Below are positions 15,806 through 23,740 of a DNA stretch of 64,000 nt, piece after piece. How positions within the stretch are numbered: the stretch's first letter is position 1; each line of letters starts with the position of its first letter. The DNA lies in the NCBI RefSeq assembly GCF_030295935.1, contig NZ_AP027362.1:186001-250000 (forward strand), written 5' to 3'. The notes below the pieces were generated by a model, which was not told the origin of the DNA, did no database searches, and worked only from the letters and a program-made list of their open reading frames with translations. The translations under genes were made by a program, and so were the position numbers. The DNA is from Thalassotalea piscium. Its GTDB lineage: Bacteria; Pseudomonadota; Gammaproteobacteria; Enterobacterales; Alteromonadaceae.

Positions 15806-18724
15806 TTGGTCAATTTGTCTCAAAAAGAAGTTGCATTACAAAAACTACAAGATGTAGCTAATAAATTTAAGGATAAAGAATGTAGCATTCATTTCGCAAA
15901 TGAAGCAAAAACAAGACTTTTAGTTATAGATGAAGTTTTGAAAGTGTTAGGTTGGAATTCTGACGAATTTAACCCTGAAACACATACATCGACTAATGGC
16001 TATATAGATTATTTACTTAAATATAATAACGCCCCAAAGTTAGTTGTTGAAGCTAAGAAATTAGGTTTAACATTTTGCACTCCTACCAGTAGAAAGCCAA
16101 CCCACCACGAATATACCGTTTCATATTTTAAACAAGCATTTAAATCTTTGCTTACTGAGACAATTAAGCAGGCATCTTCATATTGTTATGATAGCTCAGT
16201 GGTACATGCGGTTATAACAAATGGTGCAGAATGGATGGTACTACAGCTAATACCCAAACCGGGGAAAACTATAGACAGCATGAAAGGTGTCTATTTTGGC
16301 AATATTTTTACTGATAATTTTTACTTTGACCTTTTTTATGAACTTCTTTCCAAAGAGCATGTTGTTTCAGGTAATTTAGAAAGTTATTTAAGTGAAATAA
16401 ATTATGTCCCATCACCTGTTTGTAAAATCCTTAAATCTGATTTTGGTAACTTAAAATGGCGTACGTATGAAAAAGAAAGGTACTTGGATGAGTTTTACCG
16501 TACCTTTTTTGATGAAATCACAAATAGCAATCAAAAGAAAATGCTTGAGTATTGCTTTGTTAGCGACTCAAAGCTTGACCAATATCGCGGTGACTTAAAG
16601 CGGATTTTAAGAGATACGCCACCAAACTTTCTTCCTTTAGGTACGGAGGATATGGAGCCGGGAGAAGGCGCTGCTTCAATAATTGAAGAAAAAGGTTCTG
16701 GTAAAGTTGTATTAATAACAGGATCTGTTGGGTGTGGTAAAACGACTTTAGTAAAAAAAGTCCTAAACGAAACTAAACAGTTTCATAAAACGACAACCGT
16801 CCCTATCCTCGTTGATCTTATTAACGATGTATCTCGAAATGTAAGGCAAGCAAAAGATGTAATCTTTAAACGAATCAACGAAAGCTTTATCAATGAATTT
16901 CCAGAAATACATCACCTTGATTCACTTAAAAGTACCTATCGGGCTGAGCTTAACGCTCTAAAAAATGGTGCTTATAAAAGTGTTTTTGAACGCGAACCAG
17001 AAAAGTATATTGAAAAAGAAGCTGAAGAGTTACAGCGTCTAAAAAGTGATAATGAAAATTTTGTTATACGTTCGTTAAAAAACCAAACAAGCCAAAATAG
17101 TAGTGTAATTCTAATCATTGATAATGTTGATCGGGCTTCAGAAGATTTTCAAGAAGAAACATATGTAATTGCGCATAAGTTATCCAAAGAGTCTGGAGCT
17201 ACAGTCATAATAACAATGCGTGAATTTACATACTTTAAGAATAAGGATAAAGGTTGGCTAGATGTTCGTAGTGGTGACAGAGTTATTCATTTAAAGGCAC
17301 CTGATTTTAGCAAATTAATAGCTAAACGTATTAAATATATAGAAAATCATTTTGATGACGATTTTAGAACTAAAGAATGGCGAAGAAATTACAACTATAA
17401 TGAATTTAAAAGTTTCTGTGTTAAATATGCCTCAGTAGTTAGACTTAGTTTACAACAAGGTTTATCTGGCCAACGAGTATTAGAAACTCTTTCGTGTATA
17501 TCTTGGCATAACATAAGGCTTTTTCATGACTTACTTAGGCAAATTCATAAGCAATTAGGTTCATCTGTAAGTGGCTGGAAATATGAAGAAGTGATCGCGG
17601 CGTTGATGGTTAGTCAAGAAGATGGTCAGGCTAGCATTTTACCAAACCTCTTCATACCTTATCAAAATGTAAATCAAGCTTATTATTTGAAATTAAGGAT
17701 TTTATTATTTCTTAATTATTCGCTGAAGCCAAATGAAAGAACTCATGGTATTCCACTAAATAGAATTGTATGTTTCACACAGATGTATGGCTACAGAGGG
17801 AGTTGGTCTATTGCTGTAGTGGAAGAGTGTGTTAGACAAAGGCTTGTCGAGTGTGTTGAGATTCCTACTGATGGTGATGATGTTGTAAGTTTCAATATCA
17901 CTGATGGAGAAACATTTAAAATTTCGCCATTAGGATCAATAATTTTGCAGGAAATTTTAAGTGAACAAATTTATTTATCTCTATTAGCTCCTGATCTACC
18001 ATTTCATGATATCGAATCTTATAAGAAAATAAAGCAGGAATATGCCGAAGTCTTGACATATATGGGGGATAGTACACAAAATGAAATTCTTAAAGATGGT
18101 ATTGATCTGCTTTCTACTTCGAAATTACCTAAAGAGTTAGGTTGGTATTTATCAGAACAATATAAATTAGAAAATATTACTTCGGTTGGGGCTAATGCTT
18201 TATCTGAAATCCGACTTACAGAAGATAAACTACAAAGCTTTATTTATTCAATAAAATCTCGACAAAAAACGCTAACGCCAAAAATAAACAATCCAAATCA
18301 ATATACATTCGAATTACCAGAGTTTTCAGATACGATATCAGCAGCACCAACAATAAATAATAGAGATACATCAATTGAAGTTGAATTGATTAAAGAAATA
18401 TTACCTGAAAAGCTAGATAATCTAAAAGTTGATAAGTCCGAGTTTGTTCCTCTCGTACTTTGTGCATTAGTAGTCAGAAAGTTGATAGGTTTTGAGAGTA
18501 GCTTTGGTGTTGATATCACACAAACTATAAATGATCACCTAGTTGATGAAGGTAATAAAAAAGAGTCAACTAATGTATCTCGTTCATTGAGATCCACAAA
18601 GTTTAAACTATTACCTTGGCTTCTTATCAGAGAAGATTTACATCCTAAATTTAAGTCGTTTTCTCTAAATGACAACTGGCAGAGTTATTGGCGAAAATAC
18701 TTTAATGAAGAGCCTAAAATTTAA
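15806..18724 (+). CDS. nuclease-NTPase fusion, probable defence protein
   Basis: Translation starts at TTG (15806) with AAAGGAG 5 nt upstream; no ATG near the start has comparable support. The N-terminal domain matches the HsdR_N/PD-(D/E)XK pattern: helix NEAKTRLLVIDEVLKVLGW, D68 in GYIDYLL, and E82-x-K84 in LVVEAKKLG. A P-loop NTPase follows, with Walker A GSVGCGKT (306-313), Walker B VILIIDNVD (434-442) and a T-M-R-E-F sensor-like stretch near 470. The remaining 450 residues are helical with no motif I know. The layout resembles STAND/KAP-type anti-phage proteins in which an NTPase controls a nuclease. It stands alone, and its low GC matches the island. The specific family is not recognised. 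Confidence 0.7.
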   Translation: MVNLSQKEVALQKLQDVANKFKDKECSIHFANEAKTRLLVIDEVLKVLGWNSDEFNPETHTSTNGYIDYLLKYNNAPKLVVEAKKLGLTFCTPTSRKPTHHEYTVSYFKQAFKSLLTETIKQASSYCYDSSVVHAVITNGAEWMVLQLIPKPGKTIDSMKGVYFGNIFTDNFYFDLFYELLSKEHVVSGNLESYLSEINYVPSPVCKILKSDFGNLKWRTYEKERYLDEFYRTFFDEITNSNQKKMLEYCFVSDSKLDQYRGDLKRILRDTPPNFLPLGTEDMEPGEGAASIIEEKGSGKVVLITGSVGCGKTTLVKKVLNETKQFHKTTTVPILVDLINDVSRNVRQAKDVIFKRINESFINEFPEIHHLDSLKSTYRAELNALKNGAYKSVFEREPEKYIEKEAEELQRLKSDNENFVIRSLKNQTSQNSSVILIIDNVDRASEDFQEETYVIAHKLSKESGATVIITMREFTYFKNKDKGWLDVRSGDRVIHLKAPDFSKLIAKRIKYIENHFDDDFRTKEWRRNYNYNEFKSFCVKYASVVRLSLQQGLSGQRVLETLSCISWHNIRLFHDLLRQIHKQLGSSVSGWKYEEVIAALMVSQEDGQASILPNLFIPYQNVNQAYYLKLRILLFLNYSLKPNERTHGIPLNRIVCFTQMYGYRGSWSIAVVEECVRQRLVECVEIPTDGDDVVSFNITDGETFKISPLGSIILQEILSEQIYLSLLAPDLPFHDIESYKKIKQEYAEVLTYMGDSTQNEILKDGIDLLSTSKLPKELGWYLSEQYKLENITSVGANALSEIRLTEDKLQSFIYSIKSRQKTLTPKINNPNQYTFELPEFSDTISAAPTINNRDTSIEVELIKEILPEKLDNLKVDKSEFVPLVLCALVVRKLIGFESSFGVDITQTINDHLVDEGNKKESTNVSRSLRSTKFKLLPWLLIREDLHPKFKSFSLNDNWQSYWRKYFNEEPKI

Positions 18725-18823
18725 TTTTAAGAAACTTTGTTATCAAAGCTAGCGGAAGATGGTTTTGACAAATTATAAATGGGTTATAATTCAACTAACT
18801 GTTATTGGTCGCAAAGGTGCATG

Positions 18824-19006
18824 ATGAGCAAATCTACTATTGAATCAAATCAAGCGATAAAAAATGTTCGAGAAGCAATTGCTAACAACCGCATTGACAA
18901 CCTCCCTATCAATAAAGCTCTTGTCGATAGAGTAACCAAAGCATGCGAAAATAATGAAAAACTTGATTTTGAAAAGCTTATTGATGAGTTCGTAACATCA
19001 AAGTAG
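18824..19006 (+). CDS. small VbhA-like antitoxin candidate
   Basis: From the ATG at 18824 (AGGTG upstream) it is 60 aa, all helical. The pattern 'vREAIANNRIDNLPINKALVDR...EKLDFEKLIDEFV' resembles the three-helix VbhA-type antitoxin domain that blocks Fic AMP-transferases. No Fic gene is adjacent, so it would be an orphan. The resemblance is from memory of the family and is weak. Confidence 0.4.
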   Translation: MSKSTIESNQAIKNVREAIANNRIDNLPINKALVDRVTKACENNEKLDFEKLIDEFVTSK

Positions 19007-19332
19007 ATTATAGAGATATCCCATACAGTTTATTAGGCCGCTTAATGTAGAGCACTATTAATTAAAAAATACAATACTGTGGTCAGGTTGATTAGCCACT
19101 ACATACAGCCTCACGGCACTCAATTGTTGAGGGTTGCTTACCCGCTTGTATCAAATCATCTAAGGTTATTTTTCTGTAGGCATATTGATTCTCGTCCCAT
19201 CGAAAATAGACACAATCAAAATGTAATCGATAACCATATGACTTTTTCATCTGGAGTAACTTTCACTGATTAGTTATATTAATTTTAGTTGAAAAACAAA
19301 ATATTGGATTAAAAAGCAAACGGAATTTAATT
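19007..19332. other. intergenic region before the cyclase operon
   Basis: It contains a small minus-strand ORF (19092-19250) and must hold the promoter of the operon that starts at 19333. I could not fix a promoter with confidence. Confidence 0.35.
19092..19250 (-). CDS. small hypothetical protein (52 aa)
   Basis: The ORF encodes aromatic, strand-like sequence (YRLHFDCVYFRWDENQYAYRKITLDDLIQAGKQ) that looks like real protein, read away from the cyclase operon. There is no strong ribosome binding site. It may be a small gene or the relic of a longer one. Confidence 0.3.
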   Translation of the reverse strand: MKKSYGYRLHFDCVYFRWDENQYAYRKITLDDLIQAGKQPSTIECREAVCSG

Positions 19333-19698
19333 ATGGCAAGACGCTACAGAAGAAAGTCTCACTCATCTCAAATCATTAATGATTCAATTTATGCAAGCTC
19401 TAGGCTTCCGTGGTGGGGAGCATTGACGTTAGGGCTAGCAACATTCACTTTTTTTTACTTCATCGCGCCAGCTTGGGTGATGTCTTCTATTGATGAACAA
19501 CTTTCTCGACCTATAACTGAAGGGTTAAAAATGGTACTTATAAGAAGAGTTCACTGGCTAGAATATCTTGGAATAGTAAGCGGAATTGTTGGGTTGTTTT
19601 TTACTTTTCGTAATTACTTCATAAGCGCATATGCACGTTCTGGAGAAAGATCTGTAGTTAATATTTTAAGTCGAATAATTGGTAGGAGTATTGATTAA
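19333..19698 (+). CDS. two-TM membrane protein, first gene of the cyclase operon
   Basis: This 121-aa protein has a basic N-terminus (MARRYRRK) and two hydrophobic segments (about residues 28-52 and 74-95), then a short basic tail. It recalls the N-terminal membrane part of Mrr-type restriction endonucleases that begin MARR and contain LPWW, but the Mrr domain is absent: the frame stops at 19698. The cyclase gene starts 3 bp later, so the two are co-translated. It may be a membrane effector or anchor of the system. No cyclic-nucleotide-binding domain is visible in it. Confidence 0.6.
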   Translation: MARRYRRKSHSSQIINDSIYASSRLPWWGALTLGLATFTFFYFIAPAWVMSSIDEQLSRPITEGLKMVLIRRVHWLEYLGIVSGIVGLFFTFRNYFISAYARSGERSVVNILSRIIGRSID

Positions 19699-19701
19699 TT
19701 T

Positions 19702-20439
19702 ATGTATGATAATTACGAAAAAAGGTTATGCCTTTTTCTAGATATACTAGGTTTTTCCTCACTTGTAAAAACTATGGAATGTAGCACCGTTCATGAAGTA
19801 GTGAGTGATATAAAGCACACGCTTAAGTCGAATAAAGAATTCATGAGTAAGATTGGTAGCGAACCAATAGCTACAACTTTTAGCGACTGTATTGTTTTGT
19901 CCATAGCAACAAAAGAGTCTTACGTTGAAAGTGCAGCAAACATTTTAGTTACCGCAACCGTTAGAATGTTGCAAGATACCTATTTGAACCAAAGTATTGC
20001 ACTACGTGGTGGAATGTCATACGGGGAATTGTACCATGCAAGAGATGCTGTATTCGGCCCAGCAATGATTCGAGCATACGAGCTAGAAAGTCAATTTGCT
20101 GATTGGCCCAGAGTCATTTTTGATAAAACCGTGATCGATCATCTATCTAATAAGGGCGGTTTGCTTAGCATTGGTTTCACAGATTATGGAGACGGTTTTT
20201 GGGGGGTAGACTGTTTAAATCGAGTGGAAGATATATTAAATGTTGAGGTACACAATTTATTTGATAGTGATGTTGCAAGAGCAGCTCTAGAAAAGCTTTG
20301 TCAAATTAGAGACATCACTCAAAACAAATTAACAGGGAGCTACGGAAACCCTAAAGTATATTCAAAGTATTTAAAGTTGGATGCTCGTATTTACTCACTA
20401 ATGAAAAAATTTGGACAAGTACCAGCACTTTTCGAGTAA
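19702..20439 (+). CDS. class III nucleotide cyclase-like protein (Pycsar PycC-like)
   Basis: The 245-aa protein has the class III cyclase pattern: LFLDILGFS with first metal Asp D14, TTFSDCIVLS with second metal Asp D62, and LRGGMSYGEL with R102. It ends the domain with VFGPAMIRAYELESQFADWPRVIFD. This order is what I associate with PycC enzymes, which make cCMP or cUMP on phage infection. Both metal-binding aspartates are present, so activity is plausible. It lies second in a four-gene operon, 3 bp after a two-TM protein and 38 bp before a polytopic membrane protein. None of the known Pycsar effector domains (PycTM, TIR) is evident nearby, so the effector would be new. Confidence 0.75.
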   Translation: MYDNYEKRLCLFLDILGFSSLVKTMECSTVHEVVSDIKHTLKSNKEFMSKIGSEPIATTFSDCIVLSIATKESYVESAANILVTATVRMLQDTYLNQSIALRGGMSYGELYHARDAVFGPAMIRAYELESQFADWPRVIFDKTVIDHLSNKGGLLSIGFTDYGDGFWGVDCLNRVEDILNVEVHNLFDSDVARAALEKLCQIRDITQNKLTGSYGNPKVYSKYLKLDARIYSLMKKFGQVPALFE

Positions 20440-20477
20440 AAGAACAAAGATTTATCGGTAAAGGAAAATCAATTGCA

Positions 20478-21785
20478 ATGGACATTTTGAACAATAGGGA
20501 AATAGCTACTGGTATTTGGGCTATAGTTTTTTTGATCTGGGCTTTTACGATAAAAAACGTAAGAGCGTTATTTAGGCAGATCGTCGAAATATTTTTTAGT
20601 AGATTTATTATTGTCTCTTTTATTTTGATGGCTGTATATACTTTGGCTATGATCGCTGCCATTGATTCATTTGGTCTCTGGGAAAGTCATCAAATAAAAA
20701 ACGTAATTTTTTGGTTTTTCTCTGCTGCTTCTTATTCTTTTTTTCAGATTACTAAGGCTTCTGATGAGCCGTATTATTTTAGTAAAGCAATCAAAGACAA
20801 CCTTAAAATTATTGTAGTAATTCAATTTGTCTTAAGTGTTTATACATTTAGCCTTTGGGTAGAGTTAATTTTTATTCCATTAATGGTAGTAATTGGTGGA
20901 ATGATTGCTGTTAGCCAACAAAAAGAAGAGCATAAAATAGTTGAACAACTTTTGACTAAGTTAACTGAAGCTATTGGATTATTTATAGTTATTTTTACAG
21001 TTTATAAGCTCATTACCGCTTTTGGTGAACTTGGACAACTTAAAACTATTTACGATCTAATTATTCCTACAGCACTATCACTTTTATTGCTTCCATTTTT
21101 ATATTTACTAGCAGTATTTAACAACTACCAAAGCATTTTTGTAAGGTTAGGATTATTTATAAAAGACCCTCAACTACTCAAGTATGCAAAGTTAACTTCT
21201 ATTAGAAAATGCCATCTTAGATTTGCCAAATTAGTAAGATGGGCAAACAATGTCGCTTGTTTAGACATTAAATCTAAAGCAGATATTAATTCCTCATTTG
21301 ATAACCTGTTTCAGCAGATAAAAGACGAGAAAAACCCTCCTTTTATACCTTTAGAACAGGGTTGGTCGCCATACATTGCAAAAGATTACCTAATAGATTT
21401 AAATCTAGAGACAGGGTTATATAAGAATATTTATGATGATACTTGGCACGCATCCTCAAGGTATCTTGAGATTGGAACTGGTATATTACCGAACAACATT
21501 GCGTATTATATTGAAGGTGGTAGGGTATCAGCGAAGCAACTTACTTTAAAACTTAATGTTAATGAAATAGATGATCTCGACAAATCGCATGAAACCTTTT
21601 TAGAACTTGCTTCAACATTATTTGAACTAGCTATGGGATGTGTAATTCCTGATGATGCTTATTTAGCGCTGGCTTCTGGAAAAAGTATTGAAAAAAACAT
21701 CGGGAATCAACTCCTTTCTATTTCAAAAACGGATTGGCATAAAGATGGTAAATACGATTACATATTGAAATTGCAAACTATGTAG
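20478..21785 (+). CDS. polytopic membrane protein of the cyclase operon
   Basis: This 435-aa protein has about six hydrophobic segments in the first 225 residues (for example 9-26, 42-62, 113-130, 134-142, 160-180, 195-215). A soluble C-terminal half of about 210 residues follows (FIPLEQGWSPYIAKDYLIDLNLETGLYKN). It fits no family I know. If the cyclase makes a messenger, the cytoplasmic C-terminal half is the natural candidate sensor, with the membrane part as pore or disruptor; this is inference. AAGGA lies upstream of the ATG. Confidence 0.65.
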   Translation: MDILNNREIATGIWAIVFLIWAFTIKNVRALFRQIVEIFFSRFIIVSFILMAVYTLAMIAAIDSFGLWESHQIKNVIFWFFSAASYSFFQITKASDEPYYFSKAIKDNLKIIVVIQFVLSVYTFSLWVELIFIPLMVVIGGMIAVSQQKEEHKIVEQLLTKLTEAIGLFIVIFTVYKLITAFGELGQLKTIYDLIIPTALSLLLLPFLYLLAVFNNYQSIFVRLGLFIKDPQLLKYAKLTSIRKCHLRFAKLVRWANNVACLDIKSKADINSSFDNLFQQIKDEKNPPFIPLEQGWSPYIAKDYLIDLNLETGLYKNIYDDTWHASSRYLEIGTGILPNNIAYYIEGGRVSAKQLTLKLNVNEIDDLDKSHETFLELASTLFELAMGCVIPDDAYLALASGKSIEKNIGNQLLSISKTDWHKDGKYDYILKLQTM

Positions 21786-21821
21786 TAATTGTTTTGGATA
21801 TCGAAGAGGAGCTGATTGATT

Positions 21822-23417
21822 ATGTCTTTTGAAGATAAGGTAATTAAAATCAGAGAAAAAATAAAGTCCTTTACTCATGAATCATTAGTTAGCTACTTTA
21901 TTCGATATTTACACTACAAACCTGATAATGAACACTCTGCCGAGCGTAGACCTTGGATTGCCTTTTTAGCTTTGGAGTGGGCTTTAGAGTTAACTCCTCG
22001 TAGTAATCCCAAAATAGCCTCAGATAAACAAGCTCAACAAATTCTTGAAGATATTTGGAATATCCAATCTGATGCGTCAGATATCACTAATAATAAAAAC
22101 TTTAGAATGGTTCTCCGAAAAATGATCATTCCTCAATTAAGGTTTCAAACACACCCGATACAACACCTTTATTTCTTATTTCGATTTTATTCAATGCTAA
22201 TGCAGCCATCAGCCAGCTCATTGCCCAAAGAGGACTTCAACAGAATCACAGGTATTGAATTTGAGCGTTTCTTATTGTTTTCAGCATTGCTCCAATTGGT
22301 TTTTACATGGAATCACTCGCCCGTAATTAAGTATCAAGAACTTGTGGAATATATGTGCCCTTATTTTAGCTTTAGGGAATTAAAAAAATTACTGAATCTC
22401 GTTGGAGGGAATGTTTACGAAATAGAGTCATTAATTAAACAAAAGCGCCTACTAAATAGAACAATAAGGCGGGATGAGTATTTTGAAGAACCATTTTTGA
22501 TTCAAAAGCCTGTATTAATTATACCTGATGGAATTACAACTCCTCATTCTACGGTGCTTAGTATTGGTATTTCAGAGTTTATATTGAGGATTCTTAAACA
22601 AGCAGATCCAAGTAGATTTAAAGATAAATTCACCTCATCATTTGAACGGTATTTGGAAGAGCTATTGATTGAGTTTAAGCATAGATTTTTCATAGAAACT
22701 AACATCAAATCTATTTACAAGGAAAATAAGTTAGAAGGTAAAGTAGTTGACTTTATTGTTATTGAAAAAGACAAAACACTATTAATTGATGCTAAAGGTG
22801 CGGAACCTAAAAGCCGAGTATTGATTACGGATAACCCTCGTATCTTAAGAGATCAAATCAGGGATATTCACCTAAAAGGCGTAGAACAAGTATCACAATG
22901 TATTCAACTTTTGGACTCAGTAAAAAACGATAGTATTAAAGAATATGAAAATCGGCATGCACTGATTGTTACTCACCAAAATTACTATATTGGTGATTGT
23001 TGTGATTTGCTAGAATATTTGCTCCCAGAGCACAGCCAAAAGCTAAAAAAAACTATCAACAATATGCTTCCACCTGAGAACATTCATTTCTGTGCTATCG
23101 AAGACTTAGAAGGTATAGTTCATATTTGCAATGAAGCTAACACCTCTATGTGTGATTTTCTTTCTTTTTGTGCCAAGGAGCAAAAATTTCCAGAGACTCG
23201 AAAATTTGATATGCATCAACATATCTTGGAGTTTGCAGCAATGCATAAACTAGGAAATACCTCTCCGATAGGCTCAACTGCATCTAAGGATGCCAAAGAT
23301 AAGATATTTGAAGGATTGATTGATATGATGAAAGGCAATCAAACGTATTGGAACAAAGGCTGGATTAAGAATCAGAAAGTACTAGCAGGCTTTGCTTTTG
23401 GAAAAATGTTATTTTAG
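21822..23417 (+). CDS. PD-(D/E)XK nuclease-like protein, last gene of the cyclase operon
   Basis: I place the start at the ATG at 21822 (531 aa), with GAGGAG 10 nt upstream; a TTG 6 bp earlier is possible. The first 270 residues are helical and unassigned. The C-terminal half carries a restriction-fold core: FERYLEELLIEFKHRFF helix, then VVDFIV with D310, then LLIDAKG with D323-x-K325, as in VRR/Mrr-like nucleases. It ends 140 bp before the right end of the transposon. It could be the effector, or a separate defence protein sharing the promoter. Confidence 0.65.
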   Translation: MSFEDKVIKIREKIKSFTHESLVSYFIRYLHYKPDNEHSAERRPWIAFLALEWALELTPRSNPKIASDKQAQQILEDIWNIQSDASDITNNKNFRMVLRKMIIPQLRFQTHPIQHLYFLFRFYSMLMQPSASSLPKEDFNRITGIEFERFLLFSALLQLVFTWNHSPVIKYQELVEYMCPYFSFRELKKLLNLVGGNVYEIESLIKQKRLLNRTIRRDEYFEEPFLIQKPVLIIPDGITTPHSTVLSIGISEFILRILKQADPSRFKDKFTSSFERYLEELLIEFKHRFFIETNIKSIYKENKLEGKVVDFIVIEKDKTLLIDAKGAEPKSRVLITDNPRILRDQIRDIHLKGVEQVSQCIQLLDSVKNDSIKEYENRHALIVTHQNYYIGDCCDLLEYLLPEHSQKLKKTINNMLPPENIHFCAIEDLEGIVHICNEANTSMCDFLSFCAKEQKFPETRKFDMHQHILEFAAMHKLGNTSPIGSTASKDAKDKIFEGLIDMMKGNQTYWNKGWIKNQKVLAGFAFGKMLF

Positions 23418-23424
23418 ATTTTAG

Positions 23425-23557
23425 CCTTCTCTTATTTCAGCCATGACAGACGGATTAACTAAGTAATGGAATTCAGTGATTGTTAATCTCAAACATTATG
23501 CGTAGTCACAAATTCTCATTTGTTGACACCATTCTCATTATTTATGACACCTCCACA
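23425..23557 (-). repeat. right end of the Tn7-like element with an array of TnsB-type sites
   Basis: Read inward on the minus strand from 23557, the tip is TGTGGAG. It is followed by GTGTCA-TAAATA-ATGAGAAT (23550-23531), GGTGTCAACAAATGAGAAT (23530-23512), and weaker relatives at 23509-23485 and 23448-23425. The first two abut. This packed arrangement is typical of a Tn7 right end. Confidence 0.65.
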
Positions 23558-23600
23558 AAAGCAAAATTGTCATTATTTTCAAAAAACATCAATTATTTTA

Positions 23601-23640
23601 GAGTAAGTACTTTACTTTTGTGGAGTACTTACTCTATAAT
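23601..23640 (+). promoter_or_regulatory. promoter with an inverted repeat over the -35, upstream of a putative sRNA
   Basis: TATAAT (23635-23640) lies 18 bp after TTTACT (23611-23616). A perfect 10-bp inverted repeat, GAGTAAGTAC (23601-23610) and GTACTTACTC (23625-23634), spans the -35 and spacer. It looks like an operator for a dimeric repressor or activator. The transposon ends only 43 bp upstream. Confidence 0.55.
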
Positions 23641-23647
23641 TCACTTG

Positions 23648-23738
23648 TTCCCTTAGCGGACGCCTGTTGTAATAATTTTATATTCTAGCTTCCCCAAAGC
23701 TATATAGCCGATGATTTCTTAATCATCGGTTTTTTTTT
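23648..23738 (+). ncRNA. putative small regulatory RNA beside engB
   Basis: About 90 nt lie between the promoter and a strong intrinsic terminator: CCGATGATT/AATCATCGG stem, loop TCTT, then nine T. A second hairpin, TAGCTT (23686-23691) with AAGCTA (23697-23702), exposes a CCCC loop that could act as a seed. No protein gene fits. The location downstream of and convergent with engB (yihA) is that of spf (Spot 42) in enteric and Vibrio genomes, but the sequence does not resemble Spot 42 as I remember it, and polA is now 7 kb away. Confidence 0.5.
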
Positions 23739-23740
23739 GC

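Larger units (their letters stand above)
671..23557. mobile_element. Tn7-like transposon with resistance and defence cargo
   Basis: The element encodes TnsA, TnsB, TnsC and TniQ. Its proposed ends both begin TGTGGA: 671-676 on the plus strand, and 23552-23557 read on the minus strand. Inside the left end, 755-773 reads GTGTCA-N6-ATGAGAA and 790-804 matches the first right-end site at 14 of 15 bases. Inside the right end there are up to four related sites (23425-23550). The 5 bases outside the ends are AAAAG on the left and AAAGC on the right, i.e. a target duplication only if one A was lost. The tns genes sit in the middle rather than next to an end, which is unusual and suggests later growth or nesting. 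The exact left terminus is less certain than the right. Confidence 0.6.

Noticed and set aside
19079-19273. 64-aa plus-strand ORF before the cyclase operon
   Set aside because: It has no ribosome binding site, and the opposite strand gives a more protein-like reading (19250-19092).
23612-23625. CTTTTGTGGAG, an inverted copy of the transposon tip near 23551-23561
   Set aside because: It lies in the sRNA promoter repeat and is not followed by TnsB-type sites; probably chance or a minor target feature.
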